Origin: Ophthalmolycus amberensis
Lineage: Eukaryota > Chordata > Actinopteri > Perciformes > Zoarcidae
NCBI GenBank assembly: GCA_024529925.1
Contig: JAFEUB010001804.1
Location: 1,009,501-1,073,500 of the forward strand
Direction: 5' to 3'
DNA length: 64,000 nucleotides
Below the pieces are notes generated by a model that saw only the letters and a list, made by a program, of their open reading frames with translations, did not search any database and was not told where the DNA came from. A program made the position numbers and the translations under genes. Shown here in pieces: positions 26,003 through 38,294 of this stretch (the first letter of the stretch is position 1; each line of letters opens with the position of its first letter).

Positions 26003-26433
26003 CACTTCCTGCCTGTGTAGGCTGTTCCCACAGACCACAACTGGGCTGGCTGAGTCACTGTGGTGGGAGCCAAACTGGCAAGTTATTATAACACAAGTTA
26101 TTTCAAACTTGACCGACACACAGAATCCCTCTCAATCGTCATGGATGACCCAGTAGAAGTGAGTCAGTGTGTCTGTGAACAGAGACTCCGCCTTCTTCAG
26201 GTATTCTATCATCCTGCTGTGTTTGGGACGTTTGTGGGCGTCATCACAGAGCCTTTGGGCTCCGTGTGGGGGTGCAACTCTCAGCCAATAACAGCGCTCA
26301 GTGTGCAACATGTTCAGGCCACTTTACTACCAGGGCTGTGCTGCGGTGTGGGTGTGTTTATTTGTGCTGAGGAACTTTAAGCACCGTGAAACGCTCCGAA
26401 AATAACTCTTGATTTTCTCTGATTCGCCGCTCC

Positions 26434-26457
26434 CTCTCTCTCTCTCTCTCTCTCTCC
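26434..26457. repeat. (CT)n microsatellite
   Basis: Polypyrimidine array; the GA strand is pard3-sense. Confidence 0.97.
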
Positions 26458-27650
26458 ATTCACTCTCCAGCTCGCTCCACCCCCACTGCCCTCAATCTCT
26501 CAGCTGGTTGAGCCACAGAGGAGCGGCCAACTTACAATGCAGTGGACAGAAATGCTGCATATTTCACCTTTAATGTAGACTGTGTAGATTAGTAAAGCTT
26601 CCTGAAGCAGGAAGCACAATTTAAATCATTTAAAGTCATTTTAAACCATTTTACCAGCTTCCTTTAGAACAGCGGCTCTAAAATAAGAAGTCAAAGTTTA
26701 GAAGCTGAGACATGAAGAAGAGAGCCGTTAAAGTGCTGAGCTGAAGAGGTTATTTTGCTTACACGAGAAGTGGCTTTGGCCCAAACCAGCTCAGTTTCAA
26801 CAACTCGGCAAACACAGAATAATCCTGAACTGAAGAATCTCATTGAGGATAAAAAAAACGGACAAATGTCACCTTGAAAAGCTTCTCTGAACAGATGTTA
26901 CAAACTGTCCTAAAACATCTGTTAACACAGGATGATGGACCCGTCTGGGTCAGCGTCTCTATCACTGATGCACATGAAGCAGTATTTTAGAATCTCTGGA
27001 AGAAATACTACCGCAGAGGAAACAAGAGATGAAAGAGAAACACACAGCTGATCACTACAGACAGTCAGAGCAGCAGAATCAGCAGCGCTGTTGCCCGGTT
27101 CAGCTCACCCTCCACTAGTCATCACTACAACACTCAAACACCAACAGAGTGAACTGACCGACGGCTCCCTCACATCACTGCCCGTGTGCTTCAGAGGCTG
27201 CAGTCAGAAGCCAAAGAGGCCGCTGCTAAAACAGAAGAGAGCACTTTCCTCCACGGAGTCCTATTCCAGGCCTGAGGGTGTTAGGCTGACTCGTCGCGCC
27301 CTCTTCTGACCGAAACAGTAACAACACCAACTCTCACTCTGATGAAGGCTTACAAAGGGGAATAACTCGACAGGAAGGACTGGCTTCACAGAACTGAGAG
27401 CACGATGTACTGACGCAACACGGCCACCAGAGGGCAGAAGAGCCCTTCTGCATCAACTCTTCTTCAGCATAGGGAAAGCTTTTTGTTTTCACTCATACAG
27501 GTCCACTGCAGCTTTAACTGAGCAGATTGATCACCTCATGACCCGACTACAAGTTCTGAAACAAAACGCTAAAACGTTTCGTGAGAAAATCACAGATGCA
27601 ACGAGGGAGGGAGAGCTGAGAGGAGAACAGATAGGAGAGAAGAGGTAGAT

Positions 27651-27668
27651 GGGGGGGGGGGGGGGGGG
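27651..27668. repeat. Poly-G tract, 18 bp
   Basis: Mononucleotide run. Confidence 0.96.
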
Positions 27669-27810
27669 TAAGTAATCTCATTATCTCTCTCACACACACA
27701 CACCACATCTGTTGTGAGCCGCTATAATCCTCTAACTCCTGTCGACTCCTCAATCATTGTCTTTGTCTCCTCCTGACACTTTTCCCACCACAATTAAGAT
27801 AAGAAGCCCC

Positions 27811-27830
27811 ACACACACACACACACACAC
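27811..27830. repeat. (AC)n microsatellite
   Basis: Uninterrupted. Confidence 0.95.
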
Positions 27831-28602
27831 TTGAATCAACATAAACTTTCCTCCTTTTAACAAAGAAATCTTTTCTTTCATCCTTTCTGCACATGGAATA
27901 GAAGACCTTTCTTGGTGTCATCTACAAAGATATACCCATTTGTTCATTTTATTTTGAAAAATATCCATTCCTAATTACCATCTTTGTTTGTTCTGAAGGC
28001 GGTACGAGCATCTGCTAGCCGTCTAGTGTAAAGAGGAATCATGACTCTATTCCCAAGCGTCTCTGCAGGACGAGTTGACAGGTGAGTTTTGGGACGTCTG
28101 TCCCCACCGTGACGCCGTCGGTGCCTTGCTCCACCGTTTCAGCTTAACACCCCCGAATAGAGAACCCGGTTATTTCAGATCCGTCCACATTTAGTCGCCT
28201 CGCTGAAAGCTCCTGGTGCCGGAGGTAAGTGAGCTGCACTAATGTTGGTGCAGGGTACCGGATCAACTCAAAGCTAAAATGAGTGGTGTTGCTATGTTGT
28301 GAATGTCTCAGGTATTTTTATATGGAGAAGTGTAATTCCTCCACGTAGCAAAATATCTTAGTTTACAAATGTACATCATCTTACAGTATATATGTATATA
28401 TGGCCAGAAATATACCCGACGTATAAACTCACCAACCACAAACATTTCTCTCAGTCCGGATTTATCTTCCGGTACGTTCGTACAAAGTTTAAGAGAAGGT
28501 GAACGTCTCATAGCTTCATGTCTCCTTGTCCATGTAAGGCGTCGTGGAGCTCAGAGGTGTTGTGGGTTCTCTGGTCCCTGAGCCCTGACTGATGCAGAGA
28601 CA

Positions 28603-28618
28603 GGGGGGGGGGGGGGGG
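28603..28618. repeat. Poly-G tract, 16 bp
   Basis: Mononucleotide run. Confidence 0.96.
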
Positions 28619-29943
28619 AGCCACAGAAGGAGATCGCACTGATAACCGGTGTGTTTATGGCCGCCGTGGGTTAACGTGGGCCGGACGGAGGAGCTGCTCA
28701 CATTGTGCAAGAAGGACCACAACAGACCACAGATGCACTGAGTGTGGACGTGCTTTCTATACATGCATGCACGAGTAATCATGACTCAGGGGTTTGTGTG
28801 GGCGACAATTACCCAAGGTGAAACGCCTGAGCGTGTGTGAGTAATCATCTACAAACCACCTCGAGTAGAGTCTAAAACAAACGTATCCGATACCTACTTC
28901 AGTATTATTTCTGGTCTGGTATTTGTTCCGTCTATTTTCCCCATAAGTCCATTTCAAGGAACCTCCGCTGGAAACTATTTTTAAAAAGGCCGGGAGCCTC
29001 GGCTCATTATGCACGCAGCTCGTTCAAGAACATCTATATTCGTTGAATCTGTGTGTGTTCACAGAGTGTGAATCCTTTCATGCAGCGGTGCAGTCATAGC
29101 GACCACCATCAACAAGGGGACACCGTCACACATCCTCTTCAGCCACAGCAGCAGCTGTAGAGGCGCAGTGGGAGCTCCCGTAAGGCTGTGTGCCGAGCAC
29201 GAGAGAGGAAGCTGTTGGAACACGACCAGTAACAACCTCACCAGTTCAAACTGTTGATCTCGTTTACGTGTTTAAACACACGCAGCTATTTGAGAAATGA
29301 TTTTTGCTCCAAACGGTAAAATGATTTGCCAAAGAACGAGAGAGAAGAAGGGCTTGTTGGGACAAAAATGTTCAGGAAAATTAATATCATAAATCTTACA
29401 TGTGATGACATTTAGATGTAAGTACTTTGATTCAAGAAGCATCGTTTCATAATGCTTGGCAAACCAAACCTCAGAGGACTTTACTGCTGAGCGCTCCGGA
29501 ACAGGGAGCCGGTGAGAGCCTGTTGATAGATGTTAGAACACCATTGTGTACTCAGACCAACACGCCGAAGAACAGAAGCCTGCACAGCTTCTGATTGATG
29601 ATGACACACAAACATGAATGGACAATAAATCACATCTCATCACTACGTTCACAGAGAATATTCATTCAAAGAAAAAGTGACACATTGACATGACACATAG
29701 CTGTGGTCCGGTCCCTGTTCACACAAACAACCCCAGAGGAGCAGATGTGAAGGTAAACAGGCAGGTGAGCCGTTGATTGGTCAGTTCTGCCGATGGTCAT
29801 CCTGCATCATCAGGACCGCCGAGGTGGAAACTAATCCCGGTGACTGACTGAAGTTCATGCAGCACGTTGATGCTTCTGATGTGTGATGTTTATGTTCTTT
29901 GGTTTTACAAGAGGATGAACGAAGAAACAACCGATAGCATGAA

Positions 29944-29963
29944 TATTATTATTATTATTATTA
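29944..29963. repeat. (ATT)n trinucleotide repeat
   Basis: Short uninterrupted array. Confidence 0.95.
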
Positions 29964-30313
29964 GACTGCACATCCACCGCATGTTTTGAATCATGACCAA
30001 CAGGTAGAGACGTGACGGTTCAAAAACACCTCTGCGCGCTGATGACCAACGCGAACATCGGGCAGCGCACGGACACGTGCACGTGATGATGATCACCGTC
30101 ACACACTTTTTAATGGACTTAATGAACTAGCAAAGTGCTTTTGACCAGCTTCTAAATACCCTGACGTGCACACGTGTTACTATAGTTAACTGCGTATGCA
30201 CGTCAAAACACGGCCGCCCGCAGCAAAGTGATGTTTGCATCATCGACAGAGGACCTGCATCACACACACTTCTTACATCTTGTTCTCATTAGGAGGCTGG
30301 AGAGAGGGGAGAA

Positions 30314-30432
30314 GAAGGAGGAGGAGGAGGAGGACGACGGGGGGGGGGGGGGGTGAGCCTGGAATAAATGAGGTCATCACTAACGCTCGCTCAGGAAGAC
30401 GTTTGGCTGGAGGAGGGGGAGGGGGGGGGGGG
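30314..30432. repeat. (GGA)n and two poly-G tracts
   Basis: GGA repeats at about 30314-30333, then G-runs at 30339-30353 and 30421-30432. Four or more G-tracts lie within 120 bp on the plus strand. Confidence 0.95.
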
Positions 30433-30760
30433 TGCCTTCATGTGTGACACAGTGACAGATAGGAGAGGAAATCACTTACATTAGATTATATTCTGCTGCT
30501 TTCACTTTTCGTTTACTGAAACGTCTTTGGACTGGACAGGAAGTAGACAGGAAGTGATTTACTTTCCGTTTGCAGCAGTTTGAAGAACAGAGTGAGCAGT
30601 GAGTATCGACTGAGACCGACAGCCTACGTGTCAATGTGTGAGAAGTGTGGTTTTTTTGTTCCTTAATAACCAGCACACATATTTTGGCTGCTCTCTCATC
30701 CATCCCAACCATGTTGCTGTTGGAGGAGTTCCACCCGGGCAGCGGTCCAACCCAATATCC

Positions 30761-31012
30761 TCCTCACAGCAGCACGGTCTGTCCGTCTGTCTCCTCCTCC
30801 TCACAGCAGCACTGTCTGTCTCCTCCTCCTCCTCCTCCTCCTCACAGCAGCACTGTCTGTCTGTCTCCTCCTCCTCCTCCTCCTCCTCCTCACAGCAGCA
30901 CTGTCCGTCTGTCTGTCTCCTCCTCCTCACAGCAGCACTGTCTGTCTGTCTGTCTGTCTCCTCCTCCTCCTCCTCCTCCTCCTCCTCACAGCAGCTCCGT
31001 CCGTCCGTCTCC
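30761..31012. repeat. Compound minisatellite with nested (TCC)n and (GTCT)n
   Basis: About six units share a CACAGCAGC core. Each is followed by GTC, a variable run of TGTC, and a variable run of TCC (from 3 to about 9 copies). Two microsatellites thus vary in length inside a larger repeated unit. It gives poly-Ser/Pro frames on one strand and Glu-rich frames on the other. I regard these as artefacts. Confidence 0.95.
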
Positions 31013-32065
31013 CTAGAAGGCTTCGGCAGCAGGCCGCACGGCTGCGTGTCCTTCTAGAACGATGACATTTAGGCTCATGTAGCATCAAATAACGGCCGCC
31101 ATGTCTCCTCTATTTCAAGATGAATACAGCCGGGTTCATCATCTAGACCAGGTAGAGAACAACCCCAAAACTCAACACTGAGTACAAGGAGCAATCTATT
31201 CACTGGGTAAACCAACATGAAGCCAGAGACTTCACACATGAATTAAATGATGAGCACATAATCAGTTTTGCTGACTGTTCCTCACATCCCTCCCTCCAAC
31301 ACAAAAATACTCCTCCTTCCCGAAAGCACCAGTTTGAAATCGAAGAAGAAACAAAATCTCCATATTCTGCATCAGTCAGCGTCTGCGATAGAGGCTATAG
31401 GTGGGATTCGATCTCAGTGTGTCTGCGTGTGAGAAAAAAAAAATCAATATCAACTACAGACGCAACACAACGAGCCAAATGAAGAGACGTGACATCGATC
31501 TGTGTGAACACTTCAGTGTTTTTACGGCCGTCAGCTAAAACAGGCTCGATACCGAGTGTGAGGATGGAGGAGGCGATGGTCTGGAAGCTCGTCTGGGATG
31601 CGACTCTTCTCACACCCTGTGCATGCTGGGAGAATCTCCCGCCCTCTCTCCTGATCTTTAACCGGAGCAGCAGCCTGATGGATGCGGAGGGTTATTTTAC
31701 AATTAATTATCCTCATCTGTTACGACTTAAACATGGATCATGTTTGCAGTTTTATATGATGATGGAATTCTAGAGTAACGTATGGATCAGGGAGTCGTGC
31801 AGGTCCTCTATGCATTCCTTGTGCAGGTCGAAATGTGTCCGGACCACAGTGCCAAAAATAATCAAGTGAATAGTTTTGCATGAAATTGTTTCCGGAATGT
31901 TTTGGGTGGAAAGCAGCCTCTGAGTGTGTGAAGCCCCAAGAGTGAGAGAAGGGGCTGAATAAACACAATCAATTCACTCATCAAATATTCTGATGTCATG
32001 TAAGAAGAGAACCTCAAAGAAAGCAAACTTTAAATGACAGGTGACACACTTCCACCGATGGAGCC

Positions 32066-32068
<3 letters not shown>

Positions 32069-32106
<38 letters not shown>
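32069..32106. repeat. (AC)n microsatellite
   Basis: Uninterrupted. Confidence 0.98.
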
Positions 32107-32108
<2 letters not shown>

Positions 32109-32290
32109 AACTATGTGACTGGTCGCCTGTCTGTCTATTGATACGACATAACCGACTGAAGGAGTTGTTTTAAGAAACTCCTCTGGGTTTATTTAACCTC
32201 ACGGCCCCTCCTGTCTGTCTCCTCGTCTCCTACGCTGCGAGACGTGTCTATATTCAGCTCGGACCAGGATATCGCCTGGATCAAGAGCAA

Positions 32291-32306
32291 ACACACACAC
32301 ACACAC
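32291..32306. repeat. (AC)n, short
   Basis: Eight repeats. Confidence 0.93.
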
Positions 32307-32464
32307 GAGCAAATCAGGAAAACCTGAACGAGAAGTGCTTCGTTCAGAAGACCAAGAAGTATTTCTGCCCTCAGAAACATTTAGAAAAAGAGCAGTGAAA
32401 ATATTTAAAGAAACCAACAAACAAACCAAACAAAAGCACCAAATATGATCAGCTGTAGCAGCGG

Positions 32465-32482
32465 CACACACACACACACACC
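32465..32482. repeat. (CA)n, short
   Basis: Nine repeats. Confidence 0.93.
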
Positions 32483-32565
32483 AGACACCAGGCACCACGC
32501 TGACCGGGGTCAGACCCGGCAGTGATGGAATAGCGGCGGGCGCAGCTGTGCGGCACACCCCGACA

Positions 32566-32592
32566 ACACACACACACACACACACACACACA
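32566..32592. repeat. (AC)n microsatellite
   Basis: Faces a complementary (GT)n about 100 bp away. Confidence 0.97.
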
Positions 32593-32694
32593 GGAATGTG
32601 GTGGTGGCTAGGTGCCAACGTTTGAGGGTCGTGTCATCGCTGCAGGAGGGTGTGTAGGGACGAGCATGTCCCCAGACACCTGGGGTATGTCAGG

Positions 32695-32720
32695 GTGTGT
32701 GTGTGTGTGTGTGTGTGTGT
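32695..32720. repeat. (GT)n microsatellite
   Basis: Complementary in orientation to 32566-32592. Confidence 0.97.
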
Positions 32721-32870
32721 AATTGAGCTGGAAAGTGTGCACATTCGCGACAGGGTAGCTGGCACTAAGCGCCACAAAACTGAAATAAACAAAAGTACTG
32801 AAAGAAGTACTTTATTATTCTTCATAACTCTTTGTTTTACACTTCAGAGTGATGGCTCTCTGTCTAAATG

Positions 32871-32898
32871 CATCACCATTATTTAAATAATGGTGATG
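32871..32898. repeat. Perfect 28-bp palindrome without spacer
   Basis: CATCACCATTATTT is followed directly by its own reverse complement. It is centred at 32884/32885 and lies between the (GT)n array at 32695 and the (AC)n array at 33001. Confidence 0.95.
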
Positions 32899-33000
32899 AT
32901 GAACGGATGGAAAGATGGTATCTGGAAAAACATTCGGTAAGTAAGAGGGCAAGCCGCCACTTTTCCTGGCGTGAGTGGTACACACTGCGTCGACACAAAA

Positions 33001-33092
33001 ACACACACACACACACACACACTTTTGTCTTAACTTTCACAGATGCAGAGGCAGCCAGCCACACACACAAACAAACACACACACACACACAC
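33001..33092. repeat. Two (AC)n arrays
   Basis: 33001-33022 is pure. 33061-33092 has ACAAACAA interruptions. Confidence 0.97.
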
Positions 33093-33174
33093 CAAAAAAT
33101 ACTGAGTATACATGTAATTCCCTGGGCGAGGGCTACATGCAGCCGCTGTGTTTCATTCCAGTGCAGGCTAATAA

Positions 33175-33176
<2 letters not shown>

Positions 33177-33239
<63 letters not shown>
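33177..33239. repeat. (GT)n microsatellite, 63 bp
   Basis: One GG interruption near 33208. Complementary to the AC arrays just upstream. Confidence 0.98.
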
Positions 33240-33240
<1 letters not shown>

Positions 33241-33982
33241 TGGAGGGGCCATTCCTTCCAGTCTTTAAAAAGCTCCTGTGGAATGGCAGAGATGAGTCAC
33301 AGCTGTGGAGACCACCAGTCATGTTCAGTGGCACACAGAGTGGATCGCTCGCTCGTCTATCGTGAACTCCGTCATCGTTCTGAGGCCACGTCTACACAGA
33401 CAACACTTCCTGATGCAGAGTGTGTGTTTTTCGTTGTGTGGACAGGAAATTTGAGCTTTGGATTAGAAATCATCACCTTCACAGATGATTGGGTGCATCT
33501 GTGTAGTCAGAATGTGTAGAAGCCACGTGTGGTGCAGTTTCATAACCTCAGTTTAGGGATGGAATATGGGGTCACGTGATAAAATGACAGAGTTGCGTGA
33601 GCTACTTTTTGACTGTACCAATTAGGTCAAGTCCACATTATTAGATTTACTTTATACATCAATACATAAAAACACAGTGGATTGAGATATTCAGTGTGCA
33701 AACACCAAGTACTGATCAGATACCAGCGTGTTCAAACGTTCACTTCTCTTCTTCATATTGCTGTGGAAACATTTCCTTCTCTTCCTTCTGCTTCTCAACA
33801 CACACAACCACACCGGCCGATGGTGCTTTAAAGACCATCGCATTAAGTCAGTCTAATTGAATTGGTATTGTTGGACACAACAACAGAAGAGTCTGCCTTC
33901 ATTCAATTCCCCACAACAGCAGCTGTGCTCACCATAACCCGACATCACTCACTGTCATCAGGAGGACAGACATTTATCCATG

Positions 33983-34045
33983 ACACACACACACACAGCC
34001 GCACAGCTGTGACATCAGCAGATACAAACAGTCTCTCACACTGGG

Positions 34046-34095
<50 letters not shown>
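33983..34095. repeat. (AC)n arrays
   Basis: A short array at 33983-33997 and a pure 48-bp array at 34048-34095. Confidence 0.97.
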
Positions 34096-34097
<2 letters not shown>

Positions 34098-34665
34098 AGG
34101 CGATGAACTGTGGCTCAGAGTCTCACTTTCCACTGTGTGCTCTTCTGGCTCAGGGTCCTGAGTGACACGGTGGGGTTTTTAAAAAGGAGTTTGATTGCAC
34201 AAAGGCTCCGGAGATCATACTGTATACAAAACACTGTTATTCAAATTGTATTTTTATGTCTGGAGGCTACATACATTCTTCAACAGTTCTTGACTGAAGA
34301 AGCAATTAACAGACATGTTGGACTATTTTTAACAAAAGTATCAATCGTTTCAATGAATGAGGATTACAGGCCTGCTTCAGACATCTGGCTGCTGAAACCT
34401 TTCACTCACACACACTGTTTAAATAGTTCATTTTGTTGTTGTTGTTCTTTCAAATGGACATTCAAACTGGGCAGAGAACCGGAAAGAAACCCAGCGATTC
34501 CCCAAAGGTTCAGACGTGAAAGCAGTGAGAGCGGAGCTGATGTGTGTCAGCGAGGCTGAAGGGCTGTCGGGTATGAAGAGCTCACATTCCCTCTGAGGAA
34601 AACACGTGTAGGGACGAAGAAACGAGGGGAACGTAGAGAGATGTGAAGAGATGGCATGATAACAG

Positions 34666-34701
34666 CACACACACACACACACGCACACACACACACACAC
34701 A
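34666..34701. repeat. (AC)n microsatellite
   Basis: One G interruption at about 34683. Confidence 0.97.
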
Positions 34702-35702
34702 GAAATTAAGGAGTGCGGTTGCAACGGCATGGCACTGTTCTGATCGTAAAAGACAAAGAAATACCAGTAATTATTTACATTCATGAACAAAGCATCACTA
34801 AATTTAAGCTGCATTTGCACTTGAGATCAGCATCCACTTCCTGTTCTGTGACATAAAGGAACCCGATGACCGGATTTAAGAATGACTAAGAGCCAATGTT
34901 CTCGCCGAGGCTCTCACTATCTGCAGGTCATCAGTATTACACAGAGTATCCTTGTAGTAACGTTTCTTCAGTCATGTCGGAAGCGGTTTCTTGCTGGAAT
35001 GCATACTTAGACAACTCAATCTGCTGACATCTGACCAAAGTAGAGAATGTGACCCCGTCAGTCAGCGCGAGCTTCTCTCTCTCAAACCGCTCCCAGCGAC
35101 AGACGAACCACGCCGAAGAACGATCGCAGGGTGTTTAAAACAGTCAAGTTCAAGGCCTGACGGAGGTAAGCAACGCAATGCAGTCCTTTACTTCAGGTAC
35201 TGTCAGAGTGAAGCACATTGACCGACACCTATTTCTGTTAAGATTAACAGAGGAATACATACAGAGGCATTCACAGCTCAAAGACGGTAAACAGTGCTAT
35301 TAATAAAAGCTGACCCACTGATAAGAGCTGCTCTGGTACGCAAGAAACCCTCTCATGTGATTGGTCAGGAAGCACTTCCTGTGCCTTGGATGGCAACAGA
35401 AAACAGCTTTACTGCAACTCTGGTTTCACACCACCGAACCGACAAAGGATTTTCAAAAACATGCAAATGTGATAAAGAAATATGCACACTTGACATCGAA
35501 TTGTGCACTTAGTGTCTGACACAAAGACACACGCATTCATTCCTGTGATCTACCACAGAGGAGTGCTAGCAGCTAAACGCTAAACCCATGTCAATGCTAA
35601 TGGCGTCAGCATCGACATGGAGCCCTGAGGATGATGTGAGATAACCACCAAAGCTTGTGTTGCTCCAGTTCCGTCATATCTACCAACGCACGGCTCACTC
35701 AC

Positions 35703-35804
35703 CCTGTCTTTGTCGTCGGCCACGTCGCAGAGCACGTCGTCCAGGTCGAGGATGCCGCCGTCGCCGTGCTCCAACCGGTGGACCTGCAGCCAGTAACTAG
35801 CATC
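35703..35804 (-). CDS. pard3: pard3 exon 2 (Par-3 N-terminal oligomerisation domain, second half)
   Basis: This 102-bp exon has 34 codons and is phase 0 at both ends. On the minus strand the acceptor is a CT-rich tract ending CCAG (complement of 35805-35806). The donor is GTGAGT (complement of 35697-35702), immediately after an AGG codon. The translation begins DASYWLQVHR, contains HRLEHGDGGILDLDD and ends DVADDKDR. It aligns with vertebrate PARD3 residues 41-74, inside the PB1-like N-terminal domain (about residues 1-83) that drives head-to-tail self-association. The Asp equivalent to human D70, which I recall being reported at the oligomer interface, is kept in DVAD. Exon 3 follows 32.3 kb further on in the direction of transcription and continues the frame exactly. 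Substitutions such as Trp-Leu for Trp-Ile and Asp-Val-Leu for Asp-Ile-Leu are conservative. The gene's start codon is not in this exon. Confidence 0.97.
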
Positions 35805-37178
35805 CTGGAGGAGAAGACAGAGACGTTCAAAAAAAACACCCACGGCCACAAACACTAAATGGGGGGGGGAAATTAAATGGACGCAAAACTCTTGTGGCAA
35901 TTAAATGAGTTTGAATCGCACTCATCGTGACATGATAATGAGGGTGGAAGATACATTCTTATTTTTAAGGAAGAGCAGCTCAAAGAATAAGACTTTGGAG
36001 AATTGGTTAAAAGCGTTTAAGAAGAACTTGACAGGCAGCACTGACAAGAATAAACACGAAGTATGAACGAAAGCTCCGCCTGCACAAACTTCAAAACAAG
36101 CACTTAAGCATGACAATTATTGTGTCACTGTTGACACATCAAGAGGGGACAAACACAAACACGAGGGCCGGGGGGGAATCCCAGCCAGGGCTACTGTATA
36201 CTTCAGTCCAATTTATTGTCAAATGTTTGGAGATGAAAAACAACACAGAAGTCACGCTGAGTGAGTAGAAGAGGGAGATAAAGAAGTACAGAGGGGGTAG
36301 GGGTGAGCCAACACTGGAGAAAATGAGTTGAGTGCTCACTTATTGATACAATATTGCAGCTCAAAGTGCTTCACACACACACAGCATTATGATGAATGGG
36401 CAATAAAACGTGTAGTGTTCCTTTCATCGCAGTAAACACGCATAAACATGAACTGATTGTGGGAATTAACGTCGTGACATGCGCAGAGATATAAAATGCG
36501 TACTGTGTACTTTAGCAATAAAAGCAAAGACAGAATGCGTACAGAGTGCACGTTAGTACGCGTCTATAAAATGTTTAAGTGCTGCGAGTGTGTGGGCATC
36601 AACTGACGAAGTAATGAGTGGAGGCGTGGCTGATCGGGTTCAACAGGGACACAGCAGCCTCATTACCCACATTATAGAGAGGGACAACAACAACACACTC
36701 ATTTTCAGGTTCACACTTGTATTTTAGACGTCTACCTGAACATGTTTATATGCTTTAATGTTAAAAAAAAAAAAAATTCTCGTTCTGTCTGAATAAACCT
36801 GTTTTCACTTTCTGTCTGAAACGCTCTGTTTTACCGCCCCCGTCTCTTTAAGAGCCAAGTCTGCTCTGATTGGTTGGCAAAATGTGTGTACAAGTGCTGA
36901 AGTTCTTCATATTTCTCCTTTTAAGTCTTTTTCCAATGTTTCCAACGAGCAGTGTCCACGCTGCTCTACCAACAGGTGATCTCGAGTAAGTCCAGTGCAA
37001 AAAGTCCTTCGAAACGACAAAGAAGGACGAACGGAGCCACAAAGGAAACGAGAGGACGTAGCAGCAAACGGTTGCATTAGTATTTTCTGCGAGTTGCTTC
37101 CTGTCAGATACATGCAAGGACCGTCAGACCGCCGTGACAGATGTCATCGTCCGTGACAGCCTGTGTCCCTTTGTGTAA

Positions 37179-37193
37179 CCCCCCCCCCCCCCC
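37179..37193. repeat. Poly-C tract, 15 bp
   Basis: Mononucleotide run. Confidence 0.95.
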
Positions 37194-38294
37194 GACCATG
37201 ACACGGACACCCTGTGGATTCCAGCTGATGGAGCTCACGGACAGATCCCAGGCCTGTCTCTGCCTGTACTTTTATTCTTTCTAGACATATCCAGACCACA
37301 GCTTCTGGAAAATCAACCCTTTCACTGTGTGATCGGTGTTGTGGGACAGTCACTGCTTTTTAATCCAATTAAGACTAAAAACATTTCAGCTTTTTAGTTT
37401 TGAATGACGAGATACCTCCTGGAAATATTAAAGTGTATTTCATGTACGTCTTAAACTGTTCAAAATGCGCCCGGGCATTGAGGAGATGAAATGAAAATAA
37501 AAACATGTTCTCTATAATTAAACCATTGTCTGATACAGTGTGTGTCACTGTAAAAAGAAAATCTCTAAAGATGAATCTGTCCATTATTTTAATAGTTCAG
37601 TATTGTATGAAAGATAACGGGTATCTGGCACTAATAGGCCATCACTCATTTTCGTTTCCACATGTTGAAAATGAAAACATCAGTTTGAATAGCTTGTATG
37701 CATGATTATCATGCAATTAACAGACAATGTTGATATTGGCATCGGTATCAGCTGACAAGGTGTGTTTATAAAAGGCAGTGGCACGGCCTCCCTACTCACT
37801 GTGCCTTGCACATGTTTAAAATAAAAAGATGAATATATGAACCTGTGTATCATTTGAATAGCTTAGTAATGAATGCACAATAAAGAGGTATACACGGTAC
37901 TAGGCCCATTTAATATAAAACACAATGTTATACAATATATATAGTCGGGGGTCCCTGCTCCATCTCTATCAGTTTGGGGGTCCTTGGCCTGAAAAACGTT
38001 GAAGACGCCTGGTCGAGAGCAACCATCAGTGTGTTGCATTGAAATAGTCGATTTTCTTACAAACAGGAGGCAGAATAGGCAAAAACAAGAGGACAAGGAA
38101 GAAAAATATCAAACTGGGATTCTGAGCTCACAAACCAAAACTCTAGAACTCAACAAGCACTTATTTTAAATCAAAGCACCAAACGGTTGTCAAGCACAAT
38201 CAACTGACTCTGTCGTGGCAACGCTGATTCTGATCACTTCCATGCAGCCTCAGAGGGTCAGCTAGGGGCTTTAGAGGAGGACCAAACTACTAAA

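Larger units (their letters stand above)
3374..35702 (-). other. pard3: pard3 intron 2, complete (32,329 bp)
   Basis: The intron is bounded by the exon 2 donor and the exon 3 acceptor, both canonical GT-AG on the minus strand. Its content is mostly simple repeats and old mobile-element pieces, listed separately. I see no supported gene in 3750-4500, 4870-6150, 7800-9090, 9115-10480, 11640-12990, 14270-16080, 16340-18400, 18670-19270, 19780-20530, 21100-21870, 22100-22720, 23700-25250, 26010-27640, 27840-28600, 28620-30310, 31015-32060 or 34705-35700. Open frames there lack splice context or recognisable domains. Confidence 0.9.

Noticed and set aside
30645..31057. Poly-Ser/Pro and Glu-rich frames
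   Set aside because: Direct translation of the nested (TCC)n/(GTCT)n repeat, which is open in several frames.
34110..34559. 149-codon open frame
   Set aside because: Includes microsatellite-derived His/Thr and Cys runs, with no recognisable family.
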